Below, in pieces: positions 13,880 through 26,787 of a stretch of DNA of 64,000 nt (positions within the stretch are counted from its first letter, which is position 1; every line of letters starts with the position of its first letter). A model generated the notes under the pieces. The model had not been told where the DNA came from. It did not search any database and saw only the letters and a program-made list of their open reading frames with translations. Both the position numbers and the translations under genes were made by a program. Source of the DNA: Xenopus tropicalis (Eukaryota; Chordata; Amphibia; Anura; Pipidae); NCBI RefSeq assembly GCF_000004195.4, contig NC_030678.2, positions 132,461,104 through 132,525,103 of the forward strand, read 5' to 3'.

Positions 13880-14095
13880 AGGCCGCTTTAGAGAACCAGT
13901 GGGCCCTGGACAAAATTTTATTGGTGGGCTCCCACTGCTCAAAGAAATTTGTGATAGGATAAGCCTCAAGCACAAGAAGTTCAATATAGTAAGGCAGGCA
14001 GCAAAGAAATAGTCTGTGCTTACTGAACTACACATGAACCCCAGGTGTGCCATCCTGGACCAAAGCCCTGAGAGCTGAAAATTTACAAAATGTTG
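13880..14095 (+). repeat. Interspersed repeat shared with 59340-59545
   Basis: Shared segments include ccagtgggccctgg, tataaccctcaagcacac (variant) and gcaaagaaatagtctgtgct against gtaaagaaatggtctgttct. Both copies run in the same direction. I do not recognise the family; identity is about 80% by eye. Confidence 0.75.
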
Positions 14096-14430
14096 ATGCC
14101 ACAAGAAAAGAGGTAAAGAATAATAGCCATGCTGCAGAACTCTTCCAGTTAATTAAAATAAGGGATCTGCAGCGATGCTTCTGCCAAAAGTTATCCCAGA
14201 TAAATGGTGTGCTAGTGACTGCCCTATACTGGTGGGGCCTGAGCAATTAATGCCTGTTTTGCCCTCCCTGTAGCAAGGGGCTTTTACAAAGAACCGTCAT
14301 TCCTGGACATGGCATGTTTCCAGACCAAGTCAGCAGCTTATTGGACTGTTTAGGGTGTCTGCCAACAGGCCTACCTGACCGATATCTAGCTAAAATCGCC
14401 CAGATATCAATTGGGCAGGTTTAAAAATCT

Positions 14431-14816
14431 TTAAAGGAGAAGGAAAGTCTAAGTCACTTGGGGGTGCCAAGTGACTTAAATCGCTTAGCTTTTACCCCGG
14501 GCTGGTGCCCCTGTATGGAGAGAACAGCACCAGCCCGGGGTAGCAGCGATCGGCTTCCTTCTTCCTTGTTCGCTGCGCACACATGCGCAGTAGAGTGAAA
14601 AGCTGAACTTTGAGCATAGAAGTCGGCTTTTCACTCTACTGCGCATGCGTCTGTCCCGGACAATAAGCAGCAGCGCGAAAAGGAAAGAAGGAAACGCTTG
14701 CTACAGGTACCCCGAGCTGGTGCTGTTTTCTCCTAACAGGGGCACCAGCCCGGGGTACAAGGTAAGCGATTTAAGTCACTTGGGGGTGCCTAACATTTTG
14801 GCACCCCCAAGTGACT
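14431..14816. mobile_element. TTAA-type MITE (ttaaaggagaaggaaag), right end missing
   Basis: It starts at a TTAA with ttaaaggagaaggaaag and contains nested inverted arms: taccccgggctggtgcccct against its inverse near 14735-14760, and a hairpin around cacatgcgcagtagagtgaa. The inverse of the left terminus is absent; a different palindrome starts at 14815. Confidence 0.72.
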
Positions 14817-14915
14817 GGGGATGAACACCTATGGTAAGATAAACATATAAAGGGATTATCATACAGTATGATAGTCCCTTTATATGTTTATCTTACCATA
14901 GGTGTTCAGCCCCAG
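14815..14915. repeat. Near-perfect 101-bp palindrome
   Basis: Left arm starts ctggggatgaacacctatgg, and the right arm ends with its inverse ccataggtgttcagccccag. About 47 of 49 paired bases match across a three-base centre at 14864-14866. It abuts the truncated TTAA-type MITE. Confidence 0.92.
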
Positions 14916-15170
14916 TTCAGCATATAAAGTCCATGCTGAGGTGTTCAATGTTTATTTTCCATGCTGCATACCTGCACTGTTTATTTAAAGAGGGTGAATG
15001 TTCTAGTCTAGTCTAGATATTGCACAAGCAAATATATATAAAAAGGCTGAGGCACACACTTATAGGGATTAAAACCTGGGTTCAAATCAGATAAACAATG
15101 TAAATATGTAAAAAATGCTGATGCACACCAGGAAAATTTAATCAAAAAAAGATACTTATTTTATTTAGAT

Positions 15171-15206
15171 CGACGTTTCGGTCCTCACCTGGGACCTTTA
15201 TCAAGA
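15171..15206 (-). other. Hammerhead-ribozyme-like motif, degenerate
   Basis: On the minus strand the sequence reads cttgataaaggtcc, a short loop, then ggaccgaaacgtcg. This is the hammerhead arrangement: core box, stem II (ggtcc/ggacc), gaaac, cleavage-site gtc. Such motifs are carried by Penelope-like retroelements. Two core positions differ from the CUGAUGA consensus (uUGAUaA), so self-cleavage is doubtful. Confidence 0.55.
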
Positions 15207-15459
15207 TAGATATATATATCCAGTATATTGAGGAAAGTATATTGCATTTTTATTCTATGTAAATCACTTTCTTTAAGGAGACCCCTGTCTGAAAATGTGA
15301 GGTAATTAAAGTTCCTTAGAATCCCTTTATCCTCCACTAGTCAAGTGAGGGTCCAACTTAGAGAAAAAGTCATATGTAGAAGGGCTCTACTTCGAGAACA
15401 GCTGGCATTAAAATATCCCAATACAAAATGTAATTCTAAGCAATTTCCAACATACATTA

Positions 15460-16026
15460 AAGGGATACATTATAGGCATCAGTTAATAGAGCTTCTCCAG
15501 GAGAATCCTGAATCTCCTGCTAAATCCATTTTTTTTAAAGCACAGTTTTATATTTAATTTTTAGATGGGGCTAGCCATATTCTTCATTTCCCAGGGTGCC
15601 ACAGCCATGTGACTTGCTGTGCAGCAAGTTAGAGTGATATTACTCCCCTCCCTTTCCCCCCCAGCAGCCGATCAGCAGAACCATGGGAAGGTAGCAAGAT
15701 AACTGCTCCCTGACACCTGTTTTTCTAAAAGTGGTAGATATCAGAATAGCACTCAATAGTAAAAAATCCAAGTCTGGCTCATGACTCCTCCACTTACATG
15801 GAAGTAGGACAAAAAATAGGTTATCTGAATGCAGGTCTAATGTGTAGTGCTGGCTCCTTCTGGAAGCTCAGAATCAGGCACAATGCACTGAAATGGCACC
15901 TACACACCAATATTACAACTAAAATATACATATTTGTTGGTTCAAGAATAAAATTTGAAATGGTAGAGTGAATTATTTGCTGTGTAAGCAGTGTAATTTA
16001 GAAATAAAAAGTAGACCATAAAAATA
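15460..16026 (-). mobile_element. Copy of the 29290 MITE family, inverted
   Basis: It shares with 29290-29895, in reverse, the segments gctagccatattcttcattt, caatagtaaaaaatccaagt and ttggttcaagaataaaattt. The ends are degenerate and approximate. Confidence 0.8.
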
Positions 16027-16894
16027 ATTTTGTTTATACCTTTCTGTTCTCTGCACTCTCTTACTCTTGTAGCAAAGGTCTGTTAATAAGCTGGCTTTCA
16101 TTGTTTACATTGAATGACTTGTTACATTGTTTCAGGAGTCAGAACCAACAGTGCAGAGAATATAAACAGCCAGAAAGATACTGTTTTAACAACATTTACT
16201 AATAAATGATTAAGAAATTTTTATGATTGTATGATGATACATGCAGAAGAGCCTCTTTCTACTATGCCAATAATTTGTAAAAAGCCAGATGCTGCCCCAG
16301 CTGTGCTCTTGCATGATAACAGCATGATACATAACCAACGTGTCCAACCATTACTTTTCCTTGTGCTTTCACTAAGGAAAAATGAATCTTAGTAGCCACA
16401 ATAAAAACCATCAGGACATTTCCTGGCTGTCTGCCTTTCTCTCTCATCTCTCAGATTACAGCTGGTGCCTGCCAAATCCCAGCCACCAAAACCTGGCTTA
16501 TTTCCGAAGGGAGATGTCCATTTATTTTACAGTAACCTTATGTTATAATTTTGCCCCAGCAGCTTTTCTGCCTAGCGACAGCACTGCTGGCACCTTTCCA
16601 TAAACACGAAATTTGCATTTGCCCTGTTGCTGCCTCCCAAAACTCACCCTAAACTTATCCATGGAGAAACTGTACTTAACCTGTTTCATGAAAAGCCCTC
16701 ATCATTTTCCCCTGTGTTTCCTTCCTATTGCTATTTATTCTGCTGGGCTATATTATATACACATGTGCTAAATTCCATTGCTGAAGCTGCCCTTAGCAAC
16801 CATTCAGCAGCCTGTATTGAGCAGTATACTACAAGTTAGAAAATTAAAACAAAGTTCTGATTGGTTCCCATAGGCAACTGCACTGTTGCATTTA

Positions 16895-17205
16895 GGCAGT
16901 TGTTCAGCTACATTTCCAATTAACCATCACCAGCTTTTAGTACCCTTGTTAGTAAATCAGTCCCCTGGATATTAATTCATCCAAGCATAGTTCAGCTTCA
17001 ATACAGGAGGTTATATCCGTTGAAGCAAAAATTCAATTGTAAAAACAATATAAAAACAACGTTTGTATTTATGTTTTTATTAACTGAACATCATAATTGC
17101 AACAAGGCTTCATGCTATAATCAGGGATACCCAATCAGTGGCTCCCATTTGAAGAGCTGGTGATGGTTAATTGGAAATGTAGCTGAACAACAGCCTAAAT
17201 GCTAG
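16895..17205. repeat. Inverted repeat with arms of about 45 bp, 200 bp apart
   Basis: The arm gttcagctacatttccaatt-aaccatcaccagc is repeated inverted as gctggtgatggtt-aattggaaatgtagctgaac. Probably an aged MITE; no duplication found. Confidence 0.7.
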
Positions 17206-18922
17206 AGTACAATGTAAAGGTAACAGCACATGTGGATAAAAACAGCACCAAAACAGCACAAACTAACTAACAATGCAGTGGCGCATAAAGTACTGGTAGC
17301 AGCAGTTGTCAGGCTACAGTTGCATGAAAAAGAAGAATGATCTGGCACAGCTATAACAGCACATTGCACCATTACCCTTAGGACTAGTGTCCTCTTTGAC
17401 TGTAGACAGATCACTGAATACATTGTTAGCATGCTGTCTTGGGGCTACAAACCCCAGTCCAACTGTAAATACAAATATCCTACTATTAGTTCACTGTCAA
17501 ACACAGGAATCAGAATTACGTGCAAAATTTAAACGGAAGCCTATGAAACAAGTAACACAGGCCTTTTCCACACAGTTGTGATATAACTGTGTAACATGTG
17601 GTGCCGAAGAGGCACAAGCGCTATTAATGTGTATAAATGTTTTTAGCCGTTTTGTTCACACAGTAAAAATTCTCATGTACAATGTTCCAGTCAATTAAAC
17701 TTGCCCTTTAAATGGTGAGACAAAAACAAAGAATGCTAAACTTCAGGGCTCTCCCCTTGGCATGGTCATTTACTGTTTAATTGGAGGGTGTAACGGGGAA
17801 AGCAGCTATAAGATCCGCCTAGCACCAAGATCTGAGCACAGCCTGTATGTGTACAATTGTACCAAATCCAGAATGCCAGATCACTGGAAAACATTAGATT
17901 TCTTGGCTGAAAAAACAGATAAATGAATGCAGAAGCTCTTCTGTCCCTGTGAGAAGGAAGGCGTGTTCCTTACTGCAGCATATTTACTTGTAGGATAAAA
18001 GGTCTCCTTTAAAAGCTTTAGAAAGGTCAAGCAGAATAAGAACACAGCAAAAGCCTGAGGATTTAACTACAAGAAGGTTATTAGTTACTTTGATGAGGGC
18101 TGTTTCATTGGAATCAGCTTAGCCTTGTGTTGGAATTTAGAGAGCATGGCTTATGAGTAAAATGAGCAAATATATTACTATGAGAGCCATATCTCCAGTG
18201 CATAAAATCTGTACATTCTTCCCTTTTTTATGTACAGTACTGCATAAATAAGTAGCACTATATAAATAAAACTATATATACATATAGATGCATTACGCAT
18301 ATACATGAAATGTGATGGTCTTATTGCTGGGGGAACAGTGCAGCTGGAGGAACCCTGGAAGAACCACTTATAATTAGAGATTCTACTTGTCTCCAGTGGC
18401 TGTAGAATAGCAGGTAGGGGATGCTGGGAAAAGTAGTTCCAAAAAGGCAAATGCATTCATAGGAAATGGCAGGGAATTATATACATTGTAAAAAAATTAA
18501 ATATTTCTTAACAGTATGTAAATAAAAAGTATGAATGATTTATATGTTATAAAGTTATGTGAGGAGAAATGTTACCAACATACCATAGGCTTCAGTGCAG
18601 CCATGCCAAGAGCAATTTAAGGCCTGAGTGAGAATAAAAAGAGTCTGAAGGCTTTGTGGATAAGAACATCAAGACATCAGATACAGGCTCTGTACTGACT
18701 CTAAATTAGAGCCCCATCTTGCTAGGAATGCAAAGAAATATGAATGTGACTGTATTATTTGCTTTAATAAACATTAGTGTTTAAGTGGTCAAATGACATG
18801 TTTCACATGCTTGGATTCCACATAAAGCCCAGGAAAGCTTCAGCACAAGCTTAACTCTACTCAGTCTCAGGAATAACACCTGAAATAAAAGCTGTCTGTG
18901 CAAAGGTTATTATTATCATTTA

Positions 18923-20530
18923 CAGTGGCTTGCAAAAGTATTCAGCCCCCTTGAACTTTTCCACATTTTGTCATATTACAGCCACAAACATGAATCCATT
19001 TTATTGGAATTCCACATGAAAGACCAATACAAAGTGGTGTACACGTGAGAAGTGGAACGAAAATCATACATGATTCCAAACATTTTTTACAAATAAATAA
19101 CTGCAAAGTGGGGTGTGCGTAATTATTCAGCCCCCTGAGTCAATATTTTGTAGAACCACCTTTTGCTGCAATTCCAGCTGCCAGTCTTTTAGGGTATGTC
19201 TCTACCAGCTTTGCACATCTACAGACTGAAATCCTTGCCCATTCTTCTTTGCAAAACAGCTCCAGCTCAGTCAGATTAGATGGACAGCGTTTGTGAACAG
19301 CAGTTTTCAGATCTTGCCACAGATTCTCGATTGGATTTAGATCTGGACTTTGACTGGACCATTCTAACACATGGATATGTTTTGTTTTAAACCATTCCAT
19401 TGTTGCCCTGGCTTTATGTTTAAGGTCGTTATCCTGCTGGAAGGTGAACCTCCGCCCCAGTCTCAAGTCTTTTGCAGACTCCAAGAGGTTTTCTTCCAAG
19501 ATTGCCCTGTATTTGGCTCCATCCATCTTCCCATCAACTCTGACCAGCTTCCCTCTCCCTGCTGAAGAGAAGCACCCCCAGAGCATGATGCTGCCACCAC
19601 CATATGTGACAGTGGGGATGGTGCGTTCAGAGTGATGTGCAGTGTTAGTTTTCCGCCACACATAGCGTTTTGCATTTTGGCCAAAAAGTTCCATTTTGGT
19701 CTCATCTGACCAGAGCACCTTCTTCCACATGTTTGCTGTGTCCCCCACATGGCTTGTGGCAAACTGCAAATGGGACTTCTTATGGTTTTCTGTTAACAAT
19801 GGCTTTCTTCTTGCCACTCTTCCATAAAGGACAACTTTGTGCAGTGCACGACTAATAGTTGCCTATGGACAGATTCCCCCACCTGAGCTGTAGATCTCTG
19901 CGGCTCGTACAGAGTCACTATGGGCCTCTTGGCTGCATTTCTGATCAGCGCTCTCCTTGTTCGGCCTGTGAGTTTAGGTGGACAGCCTTGTCTTGGTAGG
20001 TTTACAGTTGTGCCATACTCCTTCCATTTCTGAATGATCACTTGAACAGTGCTCCGTGGGATGTTCAAGGCTTTGAAATCTTTTTGTAGCCTAAGCCTGC
20101 TTTAAATTTCTCAATAACTTTATCCCTGACCTGCCTGGTGTGTTCTTTGGACTTCATGGTGTTGTTGTTGCTCCCAATATTCTCTTAGACAACCTCTGAG
20201 GCCGTCACAGAGCAGCTGTATTTGTACTGACATTAGATTACACACAGGTGCACTCTATTTAGTCATTAGCACTCATCAGGCAATGTCTATGGGCAACTGA
20301 CTGCACTCAGACCAAAGGGGGCTGAATAATTATGCACACCCCACTTTGCAGTTATTTATTTGTAAAAAAATGTTTGGAATCATGTATGATTTTCGTTCCA
20401 CTTCTCACGTGTACACCACTTTGTATTGGTCTTTCACGTGGAATTCCAATAAAATTGATTCATGTTTATGGCTGTAATGTGACAAAATGTGGAAAAGTTC
20501 AAGGGGGCCGAATACTTTTGCAAGCCACTG
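18923..20530 (-). mobile_element. Tc1-type DNA transposon, full length (1,608 bp)
   Basis: The element is flanked by TA dinucleotides (18921-18922 and 20531-20532), the Tc1/mariner target duplication. Terminal inverted repeats of about 210 bp begin cagtggcttgcaaaag and are about 97% identical by eye. Between them lies one transposase reading frame on the minus strand, broken by two frameshifts. The near-identical TIRs suggest a fairly recent insertion. The ends may still be mobilisable in trans by a related transposase (inference). Confidence 0.95.
19140..20157 (-). pseudogene. Tc1-family transposase, two frameshifts
   Basis: The frame begins ATG at 20157 (MKSKEHTRQVRDKVIEKF) and ends at 19140, about 339 codons, the normal Tc1 transposase length. 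A paired-like helix-turn-helix region (PRSTVQVIIQKWKEYGT, then NLPRQGCPPKLT) precedes a DDE catalytic domain. The three acidic residues are visible: D in VLWSDETK, D in FTFQQDND, and E in DLNPIENLWQDLK. A one-base loss near 20069-20080 and a second near 19858-19866 break the frame, so no full protein can be made. The catalytic third (about 225 codons) is open. Confidence 0.93.
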
Positions 20531-21867
20531 TATTTGTTATTAATCGTTTTTTCACATATAACCAACCAACGTGTTTTTATATGTTTCCAGTTAAATGAGC
20601 AGCAAATCCTATGGCATACTGGTCATTTGGTTTGCTACTGCCATCCAGTGGAAAACAGTGGTTAACACCCCAGTTATAATGTTCCATGCACCACTAAAAC
20701 AATTGAAACAATTGTGCACCATTTAAAAGTTTACAAATAACTAACTATATGTTCATTTCCCTAGTAGTTACTTCTAAGAGGTTGGGTCAGTACCTGAAAC
20801 CACACACCATCAGCCAGTTTTGGGGGGCTGCAAGTTCAAGGATAAAATTCTCCTAAAGAAACTGTATAACCCTCCTTACTTAAAAATGTCATGCTGCCGG
20901 GGAAAGGAGTCTAATTACCAACTAATTTTATAGCCCTTACATCAGGTTGTAAATCCACAACACATGGAAAGCTAATGGTTGCTATTATTACTATGATAGA
21001 AATACACTAATGCATCCTTTTTAGCTGTAACACTCAATTCTCTAACCAAAGTGCATAATGGAAAACTAGAAAAAATAGGAGGTTGTTGTAATAAATCACA
21101 TTTCAGTGTATATATTGTAGCTCCTTATAACATTTTCAGATCTATGGTATATACACACACACAAATTTACCTTGTGACTTTATTTTGACTCTCTTCACAT
21201 TTCTTTCTACTGTGCATTTATGTAGTATATAGTGCCTTTAGTAGCTCAGCAGTGCCACCATGTGGATAATGTGCATGTAACCTGGGCACTGATTTCTGCC
21301 TTTATTTAATTAAATGCTATGTTTGCACAAATCTGAGAATATGAAATAAAAGCAATATGTTTCACAATCAGAGCTATATTTACTATAGGCTCCCAAGGAC
21401 CTTTTCTATATAGAAAACCACCCCTCCAACCACCATCAGATACTTTCGGCTAAGCCTTGCAACAGAGCTGAGGGCTACCTCTCTCATCCCTATCAGCACA
21501 TATGTCTACTGTCCTTGGTATGTACCAATAGAAGGGGTCTGGTGTCTAGGACCAAACCTAAATACAACCCTGCTCAGTAGTGTCCAGCTAGGTATCAGGG
21601 TGGTATGTAACAAAAAGTGCCTATTACTATTGGACCCAATGTGAGGAGGCAGAGGTAATTTCAGGAAAAGTGCCACCTATGGCAAGACTGTGTTCCTGAA
21701 TTATAACAATAATGCCCCTGCATTTATGCCAAATGTGAAAGATTATTTGTAGGGGCACTTTGCTGCATGACCATTTTACTGCTAAAGAATGACACTGAAA
21801 TATCTGATAAAGGTTAAGGATATGTAACATCTTCCCAGAACATCTGCAGATTCTGCTAGGATGCCTT

Positions 21868-22160
21868 AAAGGAGAACTAAACCCGAAAATGAATATGGCT
21901 AAAAGTGCTAAATTTAATTTACTGTAGTTTCTGCGCCAGCCCAACGTTTTAGCATCTCAATAGCAACAGTGATCCATGACTTCAAACTTGTCGCAGAAGC
22001 TCCCAATCTCAGAAAGTGTGTGCAGCATGCACTTTGAAATTCACAGAGAGTTGTTGAGCTGAAAGTCTGATATTAGCAGCCAAAAACTGCTAATTACTTA
22101 GTTGGCAGGTCAAACCACTCAACTGGAGCACTAGTGTAACAGTAACAGGCAGGAGAACAC
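21868..22160. mobile_element. TTAA-type MITE fragment (ttaaaggagaactaaaccc)
   Basis: It starts at TTAA with ttaaaggagaactaaacccg and has an interior recognisable as a frog repeat (aaaatgaatatggctaaaag). No inverted right end was found. Confidence 0.55.
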
Positions 22161-24149
22161 ACAGTGCGAAGAAGGCGGTGTTTGGCTACGGTGCATAGTA
22201 AGCACATATGAAGCATTTGAAGGGACACACTTGGTGGGCTCCGCACAGGCAGACATGGGTATCCTAATGTGGTCGTCTATGTTTGTGCATACTGCGGGTG
22301 GGTAGAGCCACTGGGTTTTGAACAGTATGACCTTGCAGACAATTTGCTGTGCAACAGCAAAATTGCTTTCCTCTGCACTTTTTGATAACTAGCAGATTGC
22401 CTTGTTCTGCACCCCTTCGGTATAACTGGAAATGCTAAAAAATGCCCTCCCTTTTAAGCAAAACAGGGATTGTTTGTCCATATATTGCAATATACTTCAA
22501 GCTGGCTAACTACATCATCAGTCCTACGCTCAATTTTATCCAATTTATTAAGAATCCTATTACTTCAATATACATTTAACAAAGGAGTTAAATGCAATGT
22601 TGCTTGTTTTCAAGGTTAAAACCCCAAATGGTTGCCCTTTTATTGGCTTCACTGGGACCACCTGACTGTAACTGGTTTCAAATTTGGTGGTGAGGACAAC
22701 TTGCCCTTTTTTGGTATAGTTTATACAGGAGTAACAGCGAGCTTCATGTTGTAGCTCCCAACCATTCCCAAGTCAGGTGATCCCAGTGACGCTGTATAAA
22801 GGTATAGTGATAATAATATATCAGATATCAATTGTCACATCATGAATATCCAAATGTGTCCAAACACAGAGAACTGAATTGTTAAATTGCACAAATGTTC
22901 CATCAAATGTTATAAAAGCAAATTGTATAAAACAGACCACAAATACAAAATACCTCTGATAGTATCTCAACAACCATCAATTTGTTTAACCAAAGTTGGG
23001 CACATGAAAGTATTACTGTTTGACCCTTAGATGGCGCCATTGTAAAATTAAAAAAAAAGAGTAGTTTGAGGCAATTGCAAATTATATGCCAGTATTGGAT
23101 TTTGTGTGTAACATTGAATGCATTTTGCTGCACTTTGAAAATATAGTTCTACCTACCTGAGGCTAATGAAAAAAAAAAAAGAAAAGCAAAGCAAACAAAT
23201 ATAACTGCACAAACTTTTGATGCTACTAGTCCACTCCTATATAATCCAATTAATCCTGTAATATTGTCTCCAGTATAATTTATATATTATTTTAATATAT
23301 TTCCACTGTTTAATTCATTCCTGTTTTATAATGTGATAAACATTACTTTAGTAGATAAATCCAAAAGTCTAATTTTAACTAAAACAGATTTATGAAATAT
23401 AATAACAACCAGGAGGAAACTTCAGCAAATGAATAACATTCAGCAGATGAATAAGCAGTAAGAGACTAGATCACCTCCTGGGTAGAGGTTTGCCTTTAAA
23501 ACCTTCCTCCAGTGCCAAACAAAAAAAGTGAGGGAGATCCTAGGGGACTGAGAAATATTAACCAGGGACTGGCTGTGGTAGAGACAGCAAGCAGCTGGAA
23601 GGTCTGGATGTTCTGTATCACATAGTATGAACCCAGTTTACCTTAATGATAATGCAAACTTATTCAGGCTGGAGGGTTGCAAGATAAAACAACATTAAAG
23701 GAGCTGGATTATTAACAGCCTGCTGCATGAAACATCCATGAATGTTTAGCATCAAATGATGACAACTGCAAGCTTTGTGTCAAAATACAAAATGGCTTTC
23801 TCCTGAGCTAAATGGTTACTGATATTATCCTGGCAGAAACCAAATATCACAGAATATATTAAATATATCAAAAACAAAATGTTGAATACTATCAATCACT
23901 TCCAAAAACAGATATCACATCTACATTACCAAATTATTTTCTTTTAGGCTAGATGTAGCCAAGAAACAGGATAATGAGGTCCACGTTCTACATTAGTCAT
24001 ATGCATGGCAGGTACCTTCAGAAGCTACAGTTTAGAAAAGCCATAATACAAGTTTGATATCAATTGTCTATATAATCTTATTTAGCCAATTCAATACAAT
24101 AAGGCATTTGTTTTCAATGAAAAGCATGTATGTGGGATTAAGAAGGTAC

Positions 24150-24354
24150 CTGTATTGGTCGTCCATCCTCTTGCCCAATCATATTCTTCCATTCAAGTAA
24201 TGATCGCTGTAGATTGTCAAGTCCTGTCTCCCACAGCCTCACAGTACCACCTGAATCAACAGTAACAACACCTTTGTTTCCCAGTGGAGCCAGCAGCATA
24301 TCTGTGTCAGATATTTTAGACAGCCAGGATGTATATGGGGATATAGATTTTGGT
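24150..24354 (-). CDS. vwa8: vwa8 exon 16 of window: WD-like strand, last visible exon
   Basis: 205 nt, acceptor ttcttctcag, donor gtacct. One base completes Arg, then 68 codons end in phase 0. It encodes PYTSWLSKISDTDMLLAPLG, NKGVVTVDSGGTVRLWETGL and DNLQRSLLEWKNMIGQEDGR. The TVDSGGTVRLWETGL segment resembles a WD/propeller strand. The next expected exon (a Gly-rich segment in the family) was looked for in 1-24149 and not found. Confidence 0.96.
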
Positions 24355-26787
24355 CTGAGAAGAACAAGAGTTTAAACTGAATGTAGTAGTATATGGAGAT
24401 TGCATTACAAAAGTCAAATAGCTCAAAATGCCATGCATTATTAACAAGAGAATTAAATCCCTTTATTTTATATTTCTCTATATACCTCTTAAAGTTAGGT
24501 TATTGAAAACTTGATTTAATAATTAATGAAGACTATAAGACTATATAAATACTGTACCATAACTGAATAGAACCCTTTGAAATGCTGTTGGGCAATCTAT
24601 TTATACAACTGTGCTGAATTAATACATAAAATACTGCCTCTGAGATAGACTCAAAAGCAAGAACTCAATGCGTTTGCATTAAATCACATCCAGGGGCTAT
24701 AGTTTCCAAGCACAGTGAACCCAACCCCTTTATCAGGAGGCTGTATGGAAACTTTCTTTTTGGAAGTCACTATCCACATCCTCAGGGTGTCCATTTTTTC
24801 ACTAGTTTTCTTTAAAGGTGTTAAAAATAGAGAGTGTGTATAGGTTAATGTCATATATTCTCGTAAAACCCGGTACCTTCTATCTATACATCGTCCAACC
24901 CAAGGTGTAATGTCATTTTGGTGACAGTGTCAATTTAATCCAAGCACAAACTGACATAATTTTGCCTTGACATGTTTTTGTGCACTGTGTATTTGACAAG
25001 ACATTAGTTGCTGCAGGATGTGCATAAAAAGCAAGTCTGCATATTAGAGACTGTCAGATGTGCTTGTGTGACTTAGGGGAAAGATGATGCCCAAAGATAT
25101 TTGGGTCACTTGTAAAAAGACAATTAGATGCTTCACTGACAGGAACAGTTTAAAACACTACAAAAGCAATGAATCAGAGAAGGAAAACCCAGAATATAAG
25201 AAAGATTTATTCAAGAAAAACTGTAGTTTTATCTTTTTGCAGCACTGGGTATGCCAGTGTCTCTGAATAACAATGTATTTTTATATGTCCTAGCACTTAC
25301 AGTTCTCATAGAGACTATTGAGTCCTTCCTTAAATTGGGTCACTTTTTTATGTGTGCAGCTCTACAATTCTTGGACCCCTGGCACTGCCGAAAGATAGCA
25401 CAATAGAACTTCTTTATTCTGTGTATTTCTTAGCGTGTCATACTGACACCAGTTACTGTCTGCTGATATCCCTGGAGTATTAGGCAAAAATATCACTAGA
25501 TATGTATGAGCTATGCCTCTAAGTTTGATTAAGCACAGAACTGAAATTTTTGGCAAACAGGAATTTGGTACATTAACATTAGTGAGTTTAGAAAGCTATT
25601 GTCTGTACTCTGTGTTTTGTTTTAAATTGCTTATTATTATTTTTGGTCGCTTCTACTAAGACAGGTTATGTCATAAGAATTTTTTCCCCATCAGTTAATA
25701 ATCATACCAAATTAATTTTTTTATAAAAATTATCACTTTCCTGGCTATATTCATGAAAGAATTGACTGCTTTGTCACTTTATTAGAATGTTTCTGAAGTT
25801 GAATTGTTACGAAGCACTGTGTTTTGTGGCTTTGGAAAAAATATTTTCTGTACTGCACTGAATTGGGATCAAGTACAAGCTACTGTTTCATTATTAAAAT
25901 GCACTCTTTGGTAGATGGCATTCCTGTAATTCCGAAATTTCTGGATTATGACATTCCTATACCCGCATCAACCTAAGAAATGGAGCTGATTTATTTTGCA
26001 GACATGCTCGCAGTTGCATACAAAAGCCACTGCTGTTTACAAATACTGTGTAAAAAATATTTGCGCTAACTTGACATAGAAATGCATTACTGCTCTTATC
26101 CTTAGATACTTAATTGGACAAATCTGGTGCAAAGGCAAGTAATTTTTTAGTATGTACCTCTTTTCCTTATTATGTCCTATGTCTTTCTTCAGTGTTTTTT
26201 TTTTTTTTTTTTTTTTAAATCATTTACTTTCTGGCAAAAAAAACATTTATTCCTGTAGCCTATATAGATTCCAATTGCCTGGTAGAATTAATTTTTCACA
26301 GTTGGTCTATGTTTAGATAAGCTTCCTAGGGGTCAGCTTACAATTTAAAAAATAAATATGTATAAACACTGTATACACACAACACCACCTCACTCTAGAC
26401 TTGCTACCATGTAGCAGCCCTTGTGCACGGAATCCAATATATATACCAAATAAAACGCAACCAGCACCAGGGGTCTTGTGGTTCAAATCAATATTAGTGT
26501 ATTATAATTGCATGTACAAGGGTTGTACAAACATTTTTGTTAGATAAGCATAATTTTTGTGCAGATATTGCCTATCTGATGATAACCATGGGTGACCAAT
26601 GACGTATAAATAAAATGCAAAAGTTTCACGAGTTAAAACCATTCATCACTCCAACAGGAATGCTTTCTCTTCTTTTCCTGATGTGCTGTTGCCAATGTGA
26701 TTGCAAGTGCTGCTATGTATTTTGCATTCATATATACTGGACTCATTTCTTTTTTTTTCAAAACAGAAACTGACTCAATCGTAGTAC

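Larger units (their letters stand above)
1..24149 (-). other. vwa8 intron after exon 16 (partial, at least 24 kb)
   Basis: No coding exon was found on either strand. Recognisable contents are the MITEs, LINE, Tc1 and hammerhead-like entries below. Stretches in which I see nothing but AT-rich sequence and minor simple repeats are about 420-1430, 2180-3240, 4130-6380, 6900-9350, 10060-12200, 12520-13100, 16030-16890, 17210-18920, 20535-21865 and 22170-24149. Confidence 0.8.

Noticed and set aside
15171..15206. Active hammerhead ribozyme
   Set aside because: Two core residues deviate from consensus; only a relic is claimed.
21627..21944. 105-codon minus-strand frame as a possible vwa8 or nested exon
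   Set aside because: No VWA8 similarity, and it overlaps the start of a TTAA-type MITE.
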